The notes under the pieces: generated by a model
The model's database searches: none
What the model saw: only the letters and a program-made list of their open reading frames with translations
What the model was told of the DNA's origin: nothing
Origin: Takakia lepidozioides
Taxonomy: Eukaryota > Streptophyta > Takakiopsida > Takakiales > Takakiaceae
Reading direction: 5' to 3'
NCBI GenBank assembly: GCA_030704615.1
Contig: CM060731.1
Coordinates: 37,014,001-37,078,000 of the forward strand
DNA length: 64,000 nucleotides
Shown here: one piece after another, positions 59,363 to 64,000 of the stretch
How positions within the stretch are numbered: position 1 is the stretch's first letter
Layout: each line of letters begins with the position of its first letter
Translations under genes and position numbers: made by a program

Positions 59363-59370
59363 GGTTTATA
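59363..59370 (-). promoter_or_regulatory. TATA box of the BAH gene
   Basis: The minus strand reads CTGCTATATAAACC. TATATAAA is a perfect plant TATA box. Transcription would start about 30 bp downstream, near 59333, inside the third repeat unit. Confidence 0.6.
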
Positions 59371-59726
59371 TAGCAGCAGCTCCCGATATAATTACCAATC
59401 TTTATCTCTACTTTAACTTTTCGAGTCCTTTCTATATCGGGAAAAATTCACTGGACGTTAAGGAATCGTTATTTTTTTTTATATCGGGAAAAAGGAACAG
59501 CTGACTTCTTTTACTTTACTTAGGCCCAAACCCCAAACATTCCCAGAGATAGGGAAGGCTCAATCCCATACTGCCAGAATATCTTTCTGTTGTTTTTCTC
59601 TTCATCCAAGTTCAGCAAGATTAGCGATTTTACATCCGGATTTGAGAGCCACGTCATCGAGATGCTTCAAACAGCCGGTTATGGTGAAAGAGACTCTCTC
59701 GGGACTCCTCTTTGGAGGGTGTGGCG

Positions 59727-62700
59727 ATGGCGCTCGCGGTATCGCATGCGAGGCTTGCGTCCTCCTCTCTCTCACGCCCGTCTTTGGCTGTACCGTCTTC
59801 ATCAAGTTTACAACAGTGGAGGGCTCAGTGCAGAAGTTGTTCTGGTACGTGAGTCTGAGGGGTTCATTCTACGTGTGTGCTCGCCTCCTACATCCGTTGC
59901 AAACTGCAAGCGGCCATGGTCTGGCTGTTGATATGCGGGTTTAATATTCTTTTCCTTTGGCGTTGATTATTCCGTTCTCAGCTTGAGGTTTATGATGCAA
60001 GTGGGCACTCTCGGTAGGCTGCAGGGGGAAATCCCGACATCAAACACAGACTGTCAATGCAGAGGACAGATTCGGCTCCTGTTTGGTGCCCTTGAGGTTA
60101 CTCACGGTAGAAAAAAGGTGGGCATTCTCTCTTCCTAATTCTTGTCCCTTGCTGCAACCATGGGAGTGACATATGCGCCTAGCAGTATCGCAAACAGGTG
60201 TGTCTCTATTTTTAGAAGGAGAGAGAAGAATCGAAAAAAATTGTTCTACAGACACTTCGCTGCCAAGTGCTTTTTGGGACACTTCACATTCAAACTTCCA
60301 TTCACCGCATTGTGAAATCTCAATTAAAACCCGGGGACCTGAAATGCCCGTTGACTGTCTCACTCTCATCTCTGCCTGCTAGGGTTTTCACTGCTTGTGT
60401 ATTGTGTAAGTGTATAGCCTGGCCAATTTTTCCTCATTGACTGATTGGTCATTTCTCACTGTTTGAACCTCAGCAGAGTGCTGGCTGTCACAACTTGAAC
60501 AGTCTTTGAATGTATGGGGCACCCCAGTTTTGGGGAATCACCTTTGCTTTCTCCCTTTAAACCCTAAACCCTAAGCTCTGATACTGGTCTGGCTCGTGGT
60601 GGGCTGCTACTGAAGAGGAAGAGAAATTTTTTATGTAGCCAAATATGCCCATGAATGCTTTCAATTTGATAATTGATTGAACCTTTGCAATCTCTCTGTG
60701 TGCTATCAGACATTCATGGCAAAGAGCATCACATGGAAGGATCTGTGCGGCCATGGATGCTTCCATTGGCGGCTCTGAGCCTGGTGGGTGCCTTCTTTCT
60801 TTCTGCTGGGGTACATTTTCTTGGAATTTCTTTTATGGTTTATGATCCTGTGCTTTCTGTACTCGACGGATGAATTGAATATCTGGGGATTCCCTCCGTT
60901 GTTCTGGCCATTGTCACATTTGGACTTCTCATCTCATGGCAGCAGCAAGGTGTCGGACAGTTGATTCCAATGATACTGTGTTAGTCTCTCAAGATTTTGG
61001 CATGCTAATATGAATGTGAGAGCACAAAGAGAGACGAACTATTTTTAGTGGAGCAGAGGAGCGCAGGAAATGAGTTTTTTCTGGAATGCTCTCAGCATTT
61101 GTTGGCCTCCAGGAAAACTCATATTTGACTGGGTGGGCCACAACGGTCTCCTGCTTACAAGTAGACATATGGAGCTCCAACACATAACCCCTGGGACCAC
61201 GCAGGCCCTATTTGTGGAGGGTACTGGGAAACAAGTCAGCTGAAGGCCAGGGCATTGGCTTGCGAAAGTGGTAGCTTAAGGAGGTTTTCTAGAGAAGTGG
61301 GCAGCTAAGATACCCGCTTATTCCTGCAACTAGCCATTCATTCACAAGTGTCCTTCTGAAAGGAAGCAGTAACTGTACTGGGCAAGGAGTCGGTGAAAGA
61401 TAAATTGGTCAGCATCCTTCTTCTGTTTCTAAGTGAGATGCTTATTATCTGCAACAGCTCAACCAGTCTTTCCAAGACTCAATGTAAGGGATCCCTTCAA
61501 ACGGCTGGGAGTGAGCCGTGATGCCTCAGAGGAGGAGATTCGTGAGGCCCGGAACTTTCTCTCCAGCCAGGTATCTTCCGGGGTTCTACTTTTGCTTGTT
61601 TTACTGCTCATGACTTTTCCAACCCTTTGTGTCTAGTCCACACACTATCTTTCTAGGTTCTGACTAAGTTCTCTAAACTAACCCACAGAAGGTGCTACTC
61701 TTAAAAGATCATCTGCCCCCTTTCTTATTCACCTATCCCTCTCCCGGAAATATGACGGTCAACTTATGAAGGCCCTTGACAATTTGGAAAGACTAGCTCT
61801 ATGTTATGCTGCTTTGGTTGTTCTCAACTCTTCCATCCGGATTTGGTTCCAGATTTTTGGCTAATCTAACCTCACTATAGTAAGTTGGCTGTTCTAAGTA
61901 TTTTTTCCTCCATATCCAAAGTTTTTGGCTGATGCACTTGCCGTACGACTTGACCACCTTCAAGTATGCTGGCCATGAGAGGAGCCGGGAGTCAATTGAG
62001 GCAGCATACGATAAAATTATTATGGAGAGCTTTCGGGATCGGAAGAAATCGAAAATCAATTTAAAGAGCAATCTGAAGAAAAAGGTCTCGGAGTCGCCAG
62101 CATGGGTTCGAAACCTTGCTAACATGGTTGAAGTCCCCACTTCTCAAGTCATTATCCAGAGGGCTGTCCTCTTTGCCCTTCTTGGTGTCTGGAGCGTCAT
62201 GAATTCTGCTGAGGGGGGCCCTGCCTTTCAGGTGCCTTTCTCCCTCTCTCTTTCTCTCTCTAACTTCTTTCGCAGGGAACGGCATGAGTACATGCTCTAA
62301 CTTCTTTCTTCTGCTATCTTTCTTTCTTTCTCTCTCTCTCTCTCTTTCTGTTCCGCTCAAACTGAGCGCGGGGTCAATGGCCACAAGGCTACGGCAAACA
62401 ACGTCTTATGAGTACATTCTCTGTCTCTTTCTCTTTGCCCTTTCCTTTGCCACGTACTCCCCATCTTGTGCTGGGTTAGACAACAATTCTGGAATCAACC
62501 TCATTCCGTTGAGTATGATGTCAGTGCCAATCTTTCTATCAACAGTTGATTCCTTGTATCGGGGGTTGTCCTCGGGCTGTGGGTGAGTGCTAAGACAAGG
62601 CAAGGCCAAGATTGTGGTTTGAAAACCCAAAACCGACTCTAGGAGGGTAATTGGGATGCCAGGGCAAGGCTATGACCAAAAGGCTATGCACCAGTATTCT

Positions 62701-62884
62701 AAGTACATCTCTTACCCTTCTTGTCTGCCTATATTTATAACAGGATTTGGATGAAAGTACCCTAATATATCTAGATTGTGCTAACCGTGAGCTGGCTTCA
62801 CTTGCAGGTAGCGGTGTCACTGGCCGCATGTATCTATTTTCTCAATGACCGTCTTAAGAGTCTCGGCAGAGCTTTCATTCTTGG
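59727..62884 (+). CDS. CPP1: CPP1/CDF1-like chloroplast protein, 3' end outside window
   Basis: Five exons join in phase: 59727-59844, 60710-60787, 61458-61570, 61965-62231 and 62808-62884. The start [20 protein letters not shown] is a typical plastid transit peptide. The mature part has [20 protein letters not shown] and [13 protein letters not shown] (a J-like domain without HPD), then [17 protein letters not shown], and a membrane segment around [12 protein letters not shown]. The order matches CPP1/CDF1, an envelope and thylakoid membrane chaperone-like protein that stabilises the light-dependent protochlorophyllide oxidoreductase. Exon 2 also has a donor at 60784, but only the one at 60788 keeps phase. 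The last membrane region (further exon or exons) is not found before 64000. Confidence 0.87.
60559..60574 (+). promoter_or_regulatory. Double telo-box in CPP1 intron 1
   Basis: AAACCCTAAACCCTAA contains two overlapping telo-boxes (AAACCCTAA), a plant promoter and first-intron element bound by telobox factors. It is too short for a telomeric tract. Confidence 0.5.
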
Positions 62885-64000
62885 GTGAGGTCATCTGTAC
62901 GCTCCCCACTTATGAACTGCAACCTACTTTAGTGCTCTGGAACATTTGCAACGTTTTTTTAGCCCAGCATCACATATGAAGCCTACAAAATCACTCAAGG
63001 GTGACTCGGTAGGTTGGTACTGGCACTACGACAGTTTAATAGCTAGATTTTATTCCAGTTCTGAAAAGCGCACTGCTAGTTGAAGCATTGGTCATGGGAA
63101 AGAGAGTGAGCATGAGTTTGTTTAGATTTTTGTTGCAAAACCCCTCTGGCTATAGAGATAGATGTACTACTTACTGACCATGCTTTGAAACATTGCCATA
63201 ACAGTATGCCTAAGGAGAATCATTTCTGAGCTGATCTTGAAGATGGGTGCTAATCTCATCTTGAACCTGCTGGCACGGTGGATAACATCCATCTATAGAC
63301 ATTGAGACTTGAGGGCTGGTGTGGGCAACATACAAAAGAGTGTGTACTGATTCCAGCTCTGCAATTAGCTCTCTACTTTTTACATAGACATGAAGCATGG
63401 CCTTGGTTGCACTGCTGGTGGCGCTCTAGTGAGAAGAGGACAATTGTGAGAATGTACTCATAAGACTTTGTGAGGGGCACTCCAGTAGTGGGAGTTCACT
63501 TGGTATAAACAATTGGTTCAGGCTTTCCAGATTTCCTCTAGAAAGCCCTTCACACAATCATCAATCTGCTGTTTGTGAGCTGCCCAGCAATTAGACCCCG
63601 ATGGGGCCAGGCTTTAGGCTCAACCTTGGATTTTGAAAGTTGGTGAACAGAGAGAGGTTCACGGACTACGTTCTCGATGGTCCTGAAAAGGGTTTCTTTT
63701 GATGAGAGTACCTCGGACAGCAAAACTGATACAATCCAGTCATCGTATCAATCTTCAGGCTGCCCGCACATTGAGCGTCAATCTCCCTCTCCTCTCTGCA
63801 TCTCTTTATTGTTCGAAGGAAAACTCCCGGCCATGAATATAAATTTCAGTGTAGTGCCAATCGTAGGTAGGTCCTTCAGATCATCCTTAAGGTCCTCACC
63901 CATGTCACAAACTGGAAATAAGTTCAGGGAAGTTTTATGCCTAACTTTGTCAAGAGAGAGAGATAGTGTGTGTGTGTGTACTCATAAGGACTAGGTAGCA
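62885..64000. other. CPP1 intron 5 and repeat copy
   Basis: This stretch is probably the last or penultimate intron of the CPP1-like gene. It holds a minus-strand copy of the GGGTCTAATTGCTG repeat family (63420-63665) and a GTGTGTGTGTGTGT microsatellite near the right end. No further exon of the gene is seen. Confidence 0.55.

Noticed and set aside
60555-60575. Interstitial telomere tract
   Set aside because: Only two CCCTAAA units; better described as a telo-box.

Overview
The window looks like nuclear DNA of a land plant. The evidence is: spliced genes with GT-AG introns; two proteins with apparent organelle-targeting N-termini; an EMS1-type leucine-rich-repeat receptor kinase; a CPP1/CDF1-type chloroplast protein; PPR and lipid-transfer-protein gene fragments; and chromovirus, copia and CACTA transposons. 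A DIRS-type tyrosine-recombinase retroelement remnant and a COMMD3 gene make a seed-free plant (bryophyte, lycophyte or fern) my best guess. That is inference, and the species cannot be read from the sequence.

Layout. 1-15.9 kb is repeat-rich. It holds a PPR pseudogene (672-930), an unrecognised multi-exon gene (1045-3425), a SWIM zinc-finger pseudogene (3506-4005, minus) and a LINE-type reverse transcriptase fragment. A Ty3/gypsy chromovirus with both LTRs (5841-10002) follows, then a CACAGCC minisatellite, a second gypsy-like gag (11099-13240) and three decayed lipid-transfer-protein-like copies, two of them forming a large inverted repeat. 17.5-21.4 kb holds COMMD3 (minus) and ARF1 (plus, six coding exons), head to head with about 430 bp between their start codons. 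27.1-31.7 kb holds the receptor kinase, with one intron. 34.9-37.6 kb holds the decayed DIRS-like element. 39,861-46,379 is a CACTA transposon with 29-bp terminal inverted repeats and a TAG target duplication. It carries fragments of PPR genes, an OSB-like motif and a gypsy integrase. 48.3-51.8 kb has duplicated blocks, a truncated BAH-domain copy, a copia gag with a 227-bp insertion, and a tRNA-derived SINE. 51,971-57,115 is an eight-exon HAD phosphatase gene. 58.4-59.4 kb is a BAH-domain gene (minus) with TATA box and tandem 5' repeats. 59,727 to the right edge is the first five exons of a CPP1-like gene, whose last exon(s) lie outside the window.

The intact genes do not form a pathway. They are ordinary housekeeping, signalling and plastid genes separated by transposon debris. 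The most unusual content is the tyrosine-recombinase retroelement with its palindromic GCTCACG-type end motifs, the fragment-carrying CACTA element, the hairpin-forming LTP pair, and the partly duplicated exon inside the phosphatase gene.
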